A DNA stretch of 64,000 bases from Conchocele bisecta (Eukaryota > Mollusca > Bivalvia > Lucinida > Thyasiridae), in assembly GCA_029237695.1 (NCBI GenBank), contig CM055271.1:32856462-32920461 (forward strand). The letters run 5' to 3'. Every line of letters starts with the position of its first letter. The stretch's first letter is position 1. The notes beneath the pieces were generated by a model. It was not told where the DNA came from and searched no databases. It saw nothing but the letters and a program-made list of their open reading frames with translations. Shown piece after piece: positions 11,653-22,506 of this stretch. The translations under genes and the position numbers were made by a program.

Positions 11653-13766
11653 ATATCATCCTTACTGGAATCCCAACATCCCTGGTTTGACTCTCGGGGT
11701 ACATTTTTAGCTCGCCTGCACGAAGTGCATAAGAGCTTAGGGCATACCCCCGGCGGCGTCGTTTATTTCATAAACTTAACGTTGGGTAAATGTCTTATAA
11801 CTTCTGTTTCCTTTCATGGAACACCTTGATATTTCATACATGCATTCCTCAGATGACCCTCTATCATGCTGTAGCTAATCCATGACCCACCACCCAACGC
11901 TAACCCCAAGGTCAAGGTCACAAACTTAGCACATTTATAAACTTAACATTGGGTAAATGTCTTATAACTTCTGTTTCCTTTCATGGAACACCTTGATATT
12001 TCATACATGCATTCCTCAGATGACCCTCTATCATGTTGTAGCAAATCCATGACCCACCACCCAACCCTTACCCCAAGGTCAAGGTCACAAACCTAGCACA
12101 TTCATAAACTTAACGTTGCGGTAAATGTCTTATAACATCTGTTTCCTTTTATGGAACACCTTGATATTTCATACATGCATTCCTTAGATGACCCTCTATC
12201 ATGCTGTAGCACATCCACGACCCACCACCCCAAGGTCAAGGTCACAAACTTAGCATGTTCATAAACTTAACGTTGGGGTAAATGTTGTGTAACTTCTGTT
12301 TGTTTGCAGGGAATGCCTTCATATTTCATACATGCATCATCTGCTGACCCTCTATCATGCTGTAACAATTCCACGGTCCACCACCCAACCCTTACCCCAA
12401 GGTCAAGGTCACAAACTTAGCATGTTCATAAACTTAACGTTGGGGTAAATGTTGTGTGACATCGGTTTATTTACAGGGAACGCCTTCATATTTCATACAT
12501 GGATTCATCTGATGATACTCTATCGTGATATTGCAAATCCATGACCCACCGCCCATCCCTTACCCCAATGTCATGGTCACAAACTTAGCACATTCATAAA
12601 CTTAATGTTTGGGTAAATGTCTTATAACACCTGTTTTCTTTCATGGAACGCCTTGATATTTCATACATGCATTCCTCAGATGACCCTCTATCATGCTGTA
12701 GCAAATCCATGACTCGCCACCCAATCCTTACCCCAAGGTCAAGGTCACAAACCTAGCACATTCATAAACTTAACGTTGGGGTAAATGTTGTGTAACTTCT
12801 GGTTATTTACAGGGAATACCTTCATATTTCATACATGCATTCATCTCATGAAACTATATCGTACTATAGCAAATCCATGACCCACCTACCACCCCTTTCC
12901 CCGAGGTCAAGGTCACAAACTTAGCACATTCATAAACTTAAAAATAACGTTGGGGTAAATGTCTTATATTATCTGTTTCCTTTCATGGAACGCCTTGATA
13001 TTTCATACATGCATTCATCTGATGATACTCTATTGTGCTATAGCAAATCCATGACTCACCCCTTACCCCAAGGTCAAGGTCACAAACTCAGCACATTCAT
13101 AAACTTAACGTTGGGGTAAATCTCTTATAACATCTGTTTTCTTTCATGGAACGCCTTGATATTTCATACATGCATTCCTCAGATGACCCTCTATCATGCT
13201 GTAGCAAATTCACAACACACCACCCAACCCTTGCTCCAAGGTCAAGGTCACAAACTTAGCATGTTCATAAACTTAACTTTGGGGTAAATGTTGTGTCACT
13301 TCTGTTTCTTTACAGGGAACGTTTTGATATTTCATACATGCATTCATCTGATGATCCTCTATTGTGCTACAGCAAATCCATGACCCCCCCCCCACTTCTT
13401 TCCCCAAGATTAACATCATAAACTTAACGTTGGAGTAAATGTATTTTTATAACTTTTGTTTCTTTACAGGGAACACATTGATATTTCACACGTGCATTCA
13501 TCTGATGAAACCCTATCGTGCTACAGCAAATCCATGACCCACCCTCTACCCCTTTCCCCAAGGTCGAGGTCACAAACATAGCACATTCATAAACTTAACG
13601 TTGGGGTAAATGTCTTAACATCTGTTTCCTTTCATGGGACGCCTTGATATTTCATACATGCTTTCATCTGATGAAACTCTATCGTGCTATAGTGAATCCA
13701 TGACCCACCGCCCACCCCAAATGTCTTATAACATCTGTTTCCTTTCATGGAACCCCTTGATATTTA

Positions 13767-14699
13767 TACCCTCCCCCCCCCCCCCCCCCCCCCCCCCCCC
13801 GCAACGAAGTTGTGGGGGGGGGCATACTGGAGTCAGCTCGTCCGTCCGTCCATCCAAGTTTCCGTGTTTCCGTCCGTCACAAAACTTAACAATTGTAAAT
13901 TTCCTTTTAACTTCTTTTCCCCTTTGCGGAAATCTTTCATATTTTACCCGCCCCTTCTCTGACACTCATACATCATTCTGCAACAAACCTATGACCCCCA
14001 TTTATGCCAGGGGTCAAGGTCACGGACTTAGAAACTTAGAAAAAAACGAAAACTTAACAATTGTAAATTTCCTTTTAACTTCTCTTTCCCTTTGTGGAAA
14101 TCTTTCATATTTTACCCGCCCCTTCTCTGACACTCATACATTATTCTGCAACAAACGTACGACCCCCATTTATGCCAGGGGTTACGGTCACGGACTTAGA
14201 AACTTAGAAAAAAAAAGAAAACTTAACAATTGTAAATTTCCTTTTAACTTCTCTTTCCCTTTGCGGAAATCTTTCATATTTTACCCACCCCTTCTCTGAC
14301 ACTCATACATCATTCTGCAACAAACCTACGACCCCCATTTATGCCAGGGCTCAAGGTCACGAACTTATAAACTTAGAAAAAAACTAAAACTTAACAAATG
14401 TAAATTTCCTTATAACTTCTCTTTCCCATTGCGGAATGCAGTGATATTTTACCCGGCCCTTCTCTGACACTCATACATCATTCTGCAACAAACCTACAAC
14501 CCCCATTTATGCCAGGGGTCAAGGTCACAGACTTAGAATGTCTAGTTTGCTTTTTTCAACTGGAACCACCATCCTACTCTCCATATGTGCTGACATAGTC
14601 TTTTATCTGAAAATGATAGTATGCGAGCTGGAATTCATTCTAGGTCAGGGTTGACGCGGGGGGGTATTCCGTAAGCCCCCGCTTACTGACAAATCTAGT
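13767..14699 (+). mobile_element. Nested tandem-core element E3 (poly-C 5' end)
   Basis: It is inserted in the E2 core. The 5' end is TACCCTCCCCC with a long C run, then GCAACGAAGTTG and a G run forming a hairpin, then a GTCCGTCCGTCC microsatellite. The core has four units of about 175 bp containing AACTTAACAATTGTAAATTTCC and GGGGTCAAGGTCACGGAC. The 3' end is GCGGGGGGGTATTCC, a CCCCCGC stem, and AAATCTAGT. The end arms are complementary (TACC-CCCCCC and GGGGGGGTA). Confidence 0.75.
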
Positions 14700-15285
14700 T
14701 CATACATGCATTCCCACGACCCACCACCCAACCCTTACCCCAAGGTGAATGTCACAATCTTAGCATGTTCATAAATGTTGTGTAACTTCTGTTTATTTGC
14801 AGGGAATGCCTTCATATTTCATACATGCATTCATCTGCTGACCCTCTATCATGCTGTAACAAATCCACGATCCACCACCCAACCCTTACCCCAAGGTCCA
14901 GGTCACAAACGTAGCATGTTATAAACTTAACGTTGGAGTAAATGTTGTGTAACTTCTGTTTCGGTACAGGGAACGCTTTGATATTTCATACATGCATTCA
15001 TCTGATGATCCTCTGTTGTGCTACAGCAAATCCATGACCCACCTCCCACCCCTTTCCCCAAGGTCGAGGTCACAAACATAGCACATTCATAAACTTAACG
15101 TTGGGGTAAATTTCTTATAACATCTGTTTCCTTTCATCGAACACCTTGATATTTCATACATGCATTTCTCAGATGACCCTATATCATGCTGTAGCAAATC
15201 CACAACCTATCACCCAACCCTTACCCCAAGGTCAAACTCACAAACTTAGCATGTTCATAAACTTAACGTTGGGGTAAATGTTGTT

Positions 15286-17674
15286 ACGCCCCCGTGGCTT
15301 ATAATTTCTGTTTCCTTGCTTGGATCTGCTTGAAATTTCACACACGCATTGCTCCAATGGTCCTCTACCGCCCTGTGACAAATCCACATTCGTCCCGCCC
15401 CCACTAAGCCCAGGGTCAAGGTCACAGACTTGGTGCATTCGAAACCTAAACGCTGGGTAAATGCCTTATAATTTCTGTTTCCTTGCTCCGATCTGCTTCA
15501 CATTTCACACACGCATTGCTCCAATGGTCCTCTGCCACCCTGTGACAAATCCACATTCGTGCCGCCTCCGCCAAGCCCAGGGTCAAGGTCACAGACTTGG
15601 TGCGTTCGAAACCTTAACGCTGGGTAAATGCCTTATCATATCTGTTTCCTTGCTCGGATCTGCTTCACATTTCACACACGCATTGCTCCAATGGTCCTCT
15701 GCCATCCTGTGACAAATCCACATTCGTGCCGCCCCCGCCAAGCCCAGGGTTAAGGTCACAGACTTGGTGCGTTCAAAACCTTAACGCTTGGTAAATGCCT
15801 TATAATTTCTGTTGCTTTGCTCGGATCTGCTTCACATTTCACACACGCATTGCTCCAATGGTCCTCTGCCACCCTGTGACAAATCCACATTCGTGCCGCC
15901 CCCGCCAAGCCCAGGGTCAAGGTCACAGACTTGATGCGTTTGAAACCTTAACGCTGGGTAAATGCCTTATAATTTCTGTTGCTTTGCTCGGATCTGCTTC
16001 ACATTTCACACACGCATGCTCCAATGGTCCTCTGCCACCCTGTGACAAATCCACATTCGTGCCGCCCCCCGCCAAGCCCAGGGTCAAGGTCACAGACTTG
16101 GTGCTTGAAACCTTAACGCTGGGTAAATGCCTTATAATTTCTGTTTCCTTGCTCGGATCTGCTTCACATTTCACACACGCATTGCTCCAATGGTCCTCTG
16201 CCACCCTGTGACAAATCCACATTCGTCCCGCCCCCGCCATGCCCAGGGTCAAGGTTACAGACTTGGTGCGTTTGAAACCTTAACGCTCGGGTAAATGGCT
16301 TATAATTTCTGTTTCCTTGCTCGGATCTGCTTCTCATTTCACACACGCATTGCTCCAATGGTCCTCTGCCACCCTGTGACAAATCCACATTCAAATATGC
16401 CTTGTTTTTGTCGCGCCTGCTTTAGCAGAGGCGCGACTATAGTCGTCGTATTTTCCGTCATCGTCGTCCGTGTCGTCCGCGTCGTCGTCCGCGTCGTCCG
16501 CGTCGTCCGCGTCTTCCGGTTTTTTTGTAAGGCAAATGCATTAAAGTTATTGTTTTTTCACAATATCTCTTTAACCCCTTGCCAGACATTGATAATATTT
16601 CACATCAATGTTTGTCTAGGAATGATGCTTCATTACGCACACCCCCACATCCAAATTTTGAAGGTCAAGGTCATTTATTTCCTTGTAATGTTCACCGGTT
16701 TTGTAACAGAAATGCGTTAAAGTTATTGTTTTTTCACAATATCTCTTTAACCCCTTGCCAGACATTGATAATATTTCACATCAATGTTTGTCTACGGATG
16801 ATGCTTCATTACGCACACCCCCACATCCAAATTCTCAAGGTCAAGGTCATTTATTTACTTGTAAGTTTCACACGGTTTTGTAACAGAAATGCGTTAAAGT
16901 TATTGTTTTTTCACAATATCTCTTTAACCCCTGCCAGACTTTGATAATATTTCACATCAATGTTTGTCTAGGGATGATGCTTCATTACGCACACCCCCAC
17001 ATCCAAATTCTCAAGGTCAAGGTCATTTATTTACTTGTAATGTTCACCGGTTTTGTAACAGAAATGCGTTAAAGTTATTGTTTTTTCACAATATCTCTTT
17101 AACCCTTGCCAGACATTGATAATATTTCATATCAATGTTTGTCTAGGGATGATGCTTCATTACGCACACCCCCACATCCAAAGTCTGAAGGTCAAGGTCA
17201 TTTATTTACTTGTAATGTTCACCGGTTTTGTAACAGAAATGCATTAAAGTTATTGTTTTTTCACAATATCTCTTTAACCCCTTTCCAGACTTTGATAATA
17301 TTTCACATCAATGTTTGTCTAGGAATGATGCTTCATTACGCACACCCCCACATCCAAATTTTGAAGGTCAAGGTCATTTATTTACTTGTAATGTTCACCG
17401 GATTTGTAACAGAAATGCGTTAAAGTTATTGTTTTTTCACAATATCTCTTGAACCCCTTTCCAGACATTGATAATATTTCACATCAATGTTTGTCTACGG
17501 ATGATGCTTCATTACACACACCCCCACATCCAAATTCTGAAGGTCAAGGTAATTTATTTACTTGTAATGTTCACGGTCAAATGCCTCGGTAGGCGCGACA
17601 CCGCTTCCGTGGCGGAATTCTTGTCTTTGGCTGCCAGCGGGGGCATTCGTGTGCCGACGGGCCACATTTCTAGT
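15286..17674 (+). mobile_element. Nested tandem-core element E4 (166-bp family)
   Basis: It is inserted in E2 after AAATGTTGTT. About seven units of 166 bp carry TTATAATTTCTGTTTCCTTGC, TGCTCCAATGGTCCTCT and CCCAGGGTCAAGGTCACAGAC. The 3' end, GCGGGGGCATTCGTGTGCC then CACATTTCTAGT, lies at 17636-17674, after the E5 insertion. The 5' hairpin seems shortened to ACGCCCCCG. A fuller relative with an intact ATGCCCCCGC start is at 59061-59760. Confidence 0.75.
16410..17624 (+). mobile_element. Nested tandem-core element E5 (GTCGCGCCTG family), complete
   Basis: It is inserted in E4 after TTTTT. The 5' hairpin is GTCGCGCCTGCT pairing with AGCAGAGGCGCGAC, followed by a GTCGTCCGCGTC microsatellite at 16440-16510. 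Six units of about 173 bp are the same family as 2785-3749. The 3' end is AGGCGCGACACCGC, a stem GGCGG and AATTCTTGT. This is the innermost member of the nest. Confidence 0.85.
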
Positions 17675-18139
17675 TTAACTTCTGTTTCTTTACAGGGAAC
17701 GCTTTGATATTTCATACATGCATTCATCTGATGATCCTCTATTGTGCTACAGCAACCCCTTTCCCCAAGGTCACAAACTTAGCACATTCATACATGCATT
17801 CCTCATGTGAATAGCTATCATGCTGTCGAAAATCACCAACTTAGTGCGTTCATAAACTTAACGTTTGGTTAAATTTTGTTTTACTTCTGTTTTCAGGGAG
17901 CGCATTGATATTTCATACATGCATTCATCTTAATATGCTATATTATGCTATAGCAAACCCACGACCCACCTTGCACCACTGACCCCAATGTCAATGACCA
18001 CCGCACTCCCCTTAACCCAAGGTCAATTATATATAATATTCATGTTTTTTTATGCAACTGTGCCAAGTTTGAGTGAAGGCTGCCAACAGGCGAGCTTCGT
18101 TGTCTTCTGACAACTCTTGTTGTCTCTGATACGAGAGAG

Positions 18140-18245
18140 TGGAGCCTGGTTATACACATTATAAAAGTAATAAGATTAGTACTAATTATATTACTTTTGA
18201 GGTGTGACAGGCCATTAAACACCATTAAGTAAATAAATAAATAAA
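18140..18245 (+). mobile_element. SINE-like fragment
   Basis: It contains TATAAAAGTAATAAGATTA and the tail region GACAGGCCATTAAACACC, ending in a TAAA repeat. It matches the 3' half of the retroposon family at 39219. Confidence 0.5.
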
Positions 18246-18289
18246 TTGTACACTTTGAATCATACACATGTATGTGACTGTCACTGGCT

Positions 18290-18600
18290 TATAGGTTTTG
18301 CGGCCAGTGTATATTCAGATTAGCCTGCATCGGCAAAGTCTGATCAGGATCTGCATTGGTAGTCATTCCATCAATGAAACACACATATTGCTACTAACGA
18401 GGAACATAAATCGGAGAAATGGGGCTTATGGGTTTTGCAACCAGTGTAGATCCAGATCAGCCTGTGCATCCGCACAGTCTGATCAGGATCTGCACTGGTC
18501 GTCATTCCATCAATGAAACACCCATATTGCTACTAATGAGGAACATAAATGGGAGAAATGGGGCTTATTGGTTTTGCGACTTCTTCCAAGCAATATGGCT
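18290..18600. repeat. Hairpin repeat, two tandem copies of about 125 bp
   Basis: Each copy has the palindromic core GATCCAGATCAGCCTGTGCAT opposed to CAGTCTGATCAGGATCTGCAC and ends with an ATGGGAGAAATGGGGCTTA-like stretch. Related copies occur at 30430-30560, 32480-32660 and 35676-35770. The end motif CCCATTTCTCCAGTCAC recurs at 18655-18672, just before an SLC44A acceptor, and in every unit of the 76-bp array. Confidence 0.65.
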
Positions 18601-18695
18601 AGTTACCAGGCAACAGGTTTGTGAAATTTGATCAGCAGCTGCACTTGTCACAAATCCCCATTTCTCCAGTCACAAATTATTTGTTGTTATTTCAG

Positions 18696-18765
18696 GCATC
18701 GACAGTGAAGTCGGAATTGATAGACTCTGAAAAATGCGCTGCCTACTATGTACCCACACGTAGCC
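18696..18765 (+). CDS. SLC44A exon 2 of window, DCPA-like loop segment
   Basis: The exon follows TTGTTGTTATTTCAG and ends before GTAAGT. It encodes ASTVKSELIDSEKCAAYYVP then TRS, plus one base. The KCAAYYVP segment corresponds to the conserved D/E-CPA-x-x-(I/V)P segment of CTL proteins, whose Cys lies in the disulphide-rich first loop. Incoming phase 0 matches the exon ending at 11205. The single trailing C joins TG at 39695 to make Leu, giving the L-V-G-R-C-I-P continuation. At 70 bp it is easily missed, but both splice sites and both phases agree. Confidence 0.85.
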
Positions 18766-18785
18766 GTAAGTCATGAACTAATTAA

Positions 18786-20998
18786 TGGTACATGCCCACT
18801 CGGTAGGCACAAACTGTTCTTTATAGGAATTAAATAAATGTGTCCCTATTCCACCAGTTACAGTGCAGTCTCCGTTTTTGTTCCACCGTAGACAACACTT
18901 GCAAACTCAACGCGAACGCAACACGAACGCAACGGTTTGCTGTAGCGTTGTATACGTTGTTTAAATGTATAATACGGTTCGTACACGTGTAATACACATT
19001 GTCAAACCGTTTAGTTTAAAAGCGTTGTATACGTTGTTTAAACGTATAATACGGTTCGTACATGTGTAATACACATTGTCAAACCGTTTAGTTTTAAAGC
19101 GTGTAATACGTTAAGCTTCAAGGCGTATAACACGCTTTGGCGTATACATATGTAGCGAGGTGAAAGAGTGAAAGCGTGTAGCTATATGAAAGCGTTGAAA
19201 CGTGTACAACGGTTACACGTTTTAACGCGAATACCTGTTCGGCCCCGATCGCTTCGAGGCGTCCTTGTTTCGTCCTTTTTAAAATATCGCGAATACATAC
19301 CCTCAGATCGAGTTCAAAGTACATCGGCGGTGTGATTTAGCACTTCAATTGATCCCTAATCCCTGATGCCTAATGAGTCACGCTTTTAACACGACAGATG
19401 TACCTTGTCGTTTATCAAAATGTTTGCGAATTGTAGATCACGTGAGCCGCTCACCAGGATCTGCGGCATTCCTACGTACATTGTACATTTTTATATACAC
19501 AAAAATACCCCTAATACAGCGTAATGTAACAGTTCCTAACTTAATAGGAATAGCCCGGGCCGATAGTCCGGTGTCAGTTACTTGGGGTTAAATATTACGA
19601 ACATCAGATAAACACAGTGCATGGTTTCTTTATTTTATTTTAACGTCATCAGAAATGGCGAGTCTAGGAACTCTTGTATCTTTACGCTGAAGCCAGTCTA
19701 TTTCAGTCACTAATCCGCTATACACCTGTCCCACGCGTGTGTTAAGAAAAATTGATATTTGGAGAAACTGAATACACAGCGAGCTGCACACTGGTTTAAC
19801 ACGGATATGGCCCGCGGATATGTGTCATAAATTACTTGATGGTCAAAACCGGTAAATTTACAAGGTTTATAACGAAATAGCAGCAGACTGGCAATTTTTC
19901 TCGGACCGATTTTTAAGACTAGTTTTCAAATCAAATTCAATCGTCTGAGAGTTCAAAAATCGGTCCAGAACCGGAAAACTGAAAATTTTAGAAGCCCTGC
20001 AGTCTAGAAGTATATATACACACACGAAGAACGATCTGAGCATGCGCATTCTACGCGATACACGGTTGGCATACCAAAACGTGTAATGCGTTAAAACCCG
20101 TGGAAACGTGTTATACGTATAACACGGTTTCATCTGTACGGTGCTGTGTAAATGTAGAAGCGTGTAACCGTTCAAAGAAAAAGCGTTAAATGTTTAAACG
20201 GTTTAACCTTAGCTTGATAGCGTTAAATCGTTTACGGTTTACCTTGCGTTGTATACGCTACACGTTATACGTTTACAACCGTTGTACACGGATTACACGC
20301 TTTTGAAACTCAATGCGTTGTTTACAACCGTTGTATACGTTTACAACCGTTGTACACGGATTACATGCTTTTGAAACTCAATGCGTTGAACACGGTTTGT
20401 TCGACTTTCGCGCATGCGCAAGAGTGGGGAAACGCAACGCATGGCCGAAAACGTATTACACGTAGACGACACACGGTTTGAAACGCAACTAACGGAAACT
20501 CCACGGATACGCAACGCACAACACTTTGTACACGTATAAACCCGGAATATTTTGACAGAAACGACTGTGTAGAAAGTACGAGTGCCCCCTATACAGATAT
20601 AATCTCTTAGTAATATTTATTTTACTGATAATGACACGCGGTCATGTATCAGGCTATTTTCATATGCAAATGAGGCATGATATTTTTTAATTATTTATAC
20701 TACATGTAATTAAATGTGTCACCTGAAAAAAAAATATTTTCGACAGATTATAAAGTTTGATCATTGCACATCAAAAAATAAATAGAGAGAATAAATAGTA
20801 ATGTTCGTTAACATTTTAAAGAAACACTGTTATCGCTCCTGATATCAGTGTGGAAAAATTACGTCTGATATAAAATGTATAATAATGCCAATCAATTTGT
20901 GGGGTAATGGTGAATGAATTTTTATTTTGGCAGAAAATGTCTCAGATAATGTCTCTGATATAAAGAACATTTAGTGCCTACTGAGTGGGCATGCACCT
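18786..20998 (+). mobile_element. R element copy 1, TTAA-flanked, split by the 1.7-kb repeat
   Basis: The terminal inverted repeats read GGTACATGCCCACTCGGTAGG at left and CCTACTGAGTGGGCATGCACC at right. TTAA lies outside both, at 18782-18785 and 20999-21002. Without the insertion at 18860-20568 it would be about 500 bp. It has no coding capacity and is non-autonomous, with TTAA preference like piggyBac-type elements. Confidence 0.75.
18860..20568. mobile_element. Unclassified 1.7-kb repeat P, copy 1
   Basis: It starts ACAGTGCAGTCTCCG and ends GACAGAAACGACTGT, so the last five bases are inverted copies (ACAGT/ACTGT). The interior is full of short GTTGTATACGTTTACAACCG-like palindromic motifs. 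A central block, for example GAAATGGCGAGTCTAGGAAC, is conserved in the second copy at 22507-24253. No credible protein was found. It sits inside R element copy 1. Confidence 0.7.
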
Positions 20999-21002
20999 TT
21001 AA

Positions 21003-21210
21003 TTCTTAGATCGCTACACACAACAATTGTCGTCTGCTGTTGCTTTTATATCTTGCCTTGTTTCTCAATAAAACATGGTTTGACAGCGCTTCAGAATCAT
21101 TTCCGATGGAAATAATTCTGAAGTGGCGTCAAAGCATGTTTTTGATGATTAAATGGAAAATAGAAAATAAACAGCAGACAACAAAAAATTAAGATAGCGG
21201 TGTAAGGGTT
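21003..21210. mobile_element. FB foldback MITE, copy 3
   Basis: The copy begins directly at the TTAA that ends R element copy 1. The central hairpin TTTCCGATGGAAA, with CTTCAGAATCA and the outer GTCGTCTGC/GCAGACAAC arms, matches the family. The right TTAA is degraded. Confidence 0.7.
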
Positions 21211-21319
21211 ATACAAACTGCCTGACTCTACGCTGGTTGTAACGTGACAACATACACCTTTACCAGCTGGTGGCCCACTTGTGTCATATCCTGGTGGCTT
21301 AACTAGGAATTAAACTTAA

Positions 21320-21560
21320 CCCTTAGACCCCTATCTTATTTTTTTTGTCGTCTGCTGTTATTTTCTATTTTCCATTTTTATCATCAAAAACATGCTTTGA
21401 CAGCACTTTAGAATAATTTACAACATGCTTTGACAGCACTTCAGAATCATTTCCAATGGAAATGATTCTGAAGTGCTGTCAAAACATGTTTTTATTGAGA
21501 AATAAGGCAAGATATAAAAACAACAGCAGACGACTATTGTTGTGAGTAGCAGTCTAAGGG
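21320..21560. mobile_element. FB foldback MITE, copy 4
   Basis: TTAA flanks are at 21316-21319 and 21561-21564, with terminal CCCTTAG/CTAAGGG arms. The left arm carries a short internal duplication of the GCTTTGACAGCACTT segment. Confidence 0.8.
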
Positions 21561-21634
21561 TTAACCATTTAACACATTTCTTGTTGTTGACAGAAACATT
21601 TTCTGATGGAATGCTGAAATATCATTGTGTTTAT

Positions 21635-22004
21635 CAGAGCTCAAGATAAGTTTTGTATCTAAAGAGTATTATACCCCTAGTTTTCAAATTCAATGTGTAT
21701 TTTACTTTTACAAATGTATAAGTATTGATTTTCTCCCTTATTAAAGAGGGAACAAATGATAAAAAATAAAACAAATTTAAAAATTCACTTATTTGAGCTG
21801 TAAAAAGCAAACAGTGTTTGATTTTTGCAGTTCAACTAAGTAAATTTTCAAATTTATTACAATATTTTCACTACTCAATTTGAAAATCAATGCATATTTT
21901 CACATTGCTGTGAGTATTTTGTACTCCCACTTTTGATAATCAATGCGTATTCTGCTAAAATAAGTGCGTAAAATACGCCAATACGCACCTTATCTGGAGC
22001 TCTG
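21635..22004. mobile_element. hAT-type non-autonomous element, CAGAGCTC ends
   Basis: The ends are CAGAGCTCAAGATAAG and CTTATCTGGAGCTCTG, inverted copies of each other. The interior has inverted AT-rich blocks and no ORF. The same end family occurs at 48611-49009 and 63370-63769, with a fragment at 44286. CAG ends are usual for hAT elements; the 8-bp target duplication is not clear here. Confidence 0.6.
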
Positions 22005-22148
22005 GTTTATGTTATATTAATGTGTAGTGTTGTTACCACTCATCTTCAATAATTGTGTTTGTTGTACTACTGTTTGGAAAAATGGGACGTATTATGTATT
22101 CACTTCCTGTGGGTGGTTTTTCTGCAGTTTGTCCATTCAATAACTAAA

Positions 22149-22375
22149 GTGGGTGGCAGATGGCAGCATGTGATGGGTAATTTAATGTTTGGGGTTCATC
22201 CTTACCGGAATTCTCACATACGTCTTTGGCATTTTGTATGTGACAGTTGAATCTGGTTATACCCCTTATGTGAGTATTACGTTTATTCATAATCCTATTT
22301 GAGGGGAAGGTGCTTTGGTGTGGTATGGAACTGGCACCAGGTCAGGTTATTCAGGGTGGAACATATTTTTTCTCG
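22149..22375 (+). mobile_element. SINE-like fragment
   Basis: It starts GTGGGTGGCAGATGGCAGC and contains GGTGCTTTGGTGTGGTATGG. It matches the first two thirds of the retroposon at 11288 and lacks the AAAC tail. Confidence 0.5.
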
Positions 22376-22506
22376 ATGTAAGTATCAGAATTTTTCAATG
22401 TAAAATTAGTTTCTGTGAGTACTTACCTGTTATATGTTGCTATATAGCTTCTATTGGGGCTACCCATTCCGAATACAATTTATTGACCCGCACCTAGTCT
22501 GCACTT

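Larger units (their letters stand above)
11709..18120 (+). mobile_element. Tandem-core element E2 (AGCTCGCCTG family), host of a nest
   Basis: The 5' end follows a TTTTT tract and reads AGCTCGCCTGCACGAAGTGC, with a hairpin. The 3' end at 18075-18120 reads CAGGCGAGCTTCG, then GTCTTCTGAC, then AACTCTTGT. AGCTCGCCTG and CAGGCGAGCT are exact complements. The core is a 167-bp tandem unit (ACTTAACGTTGGGGTAAATG, TTTCATACATGCATTC, CCCCAAGGTCAAGGTCACAA), about 12 copies to 13.76 kb, then continuing at 14.70-15.28 kb and 17.67-18.05 kb. Interruptions at 13767-14699 and 15286-17674 are other elements. An uninterrupted relative lies at 40960-42179. Confidence 0.85.

Noticed and set aside
13770..13830. 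G-quadruplex regulatory element in the long C/G runs
   Set aside because: The runs form the end hairpin of element E3, and homopolymer length is unreliable in assemblies. No link to a promoter was seen.
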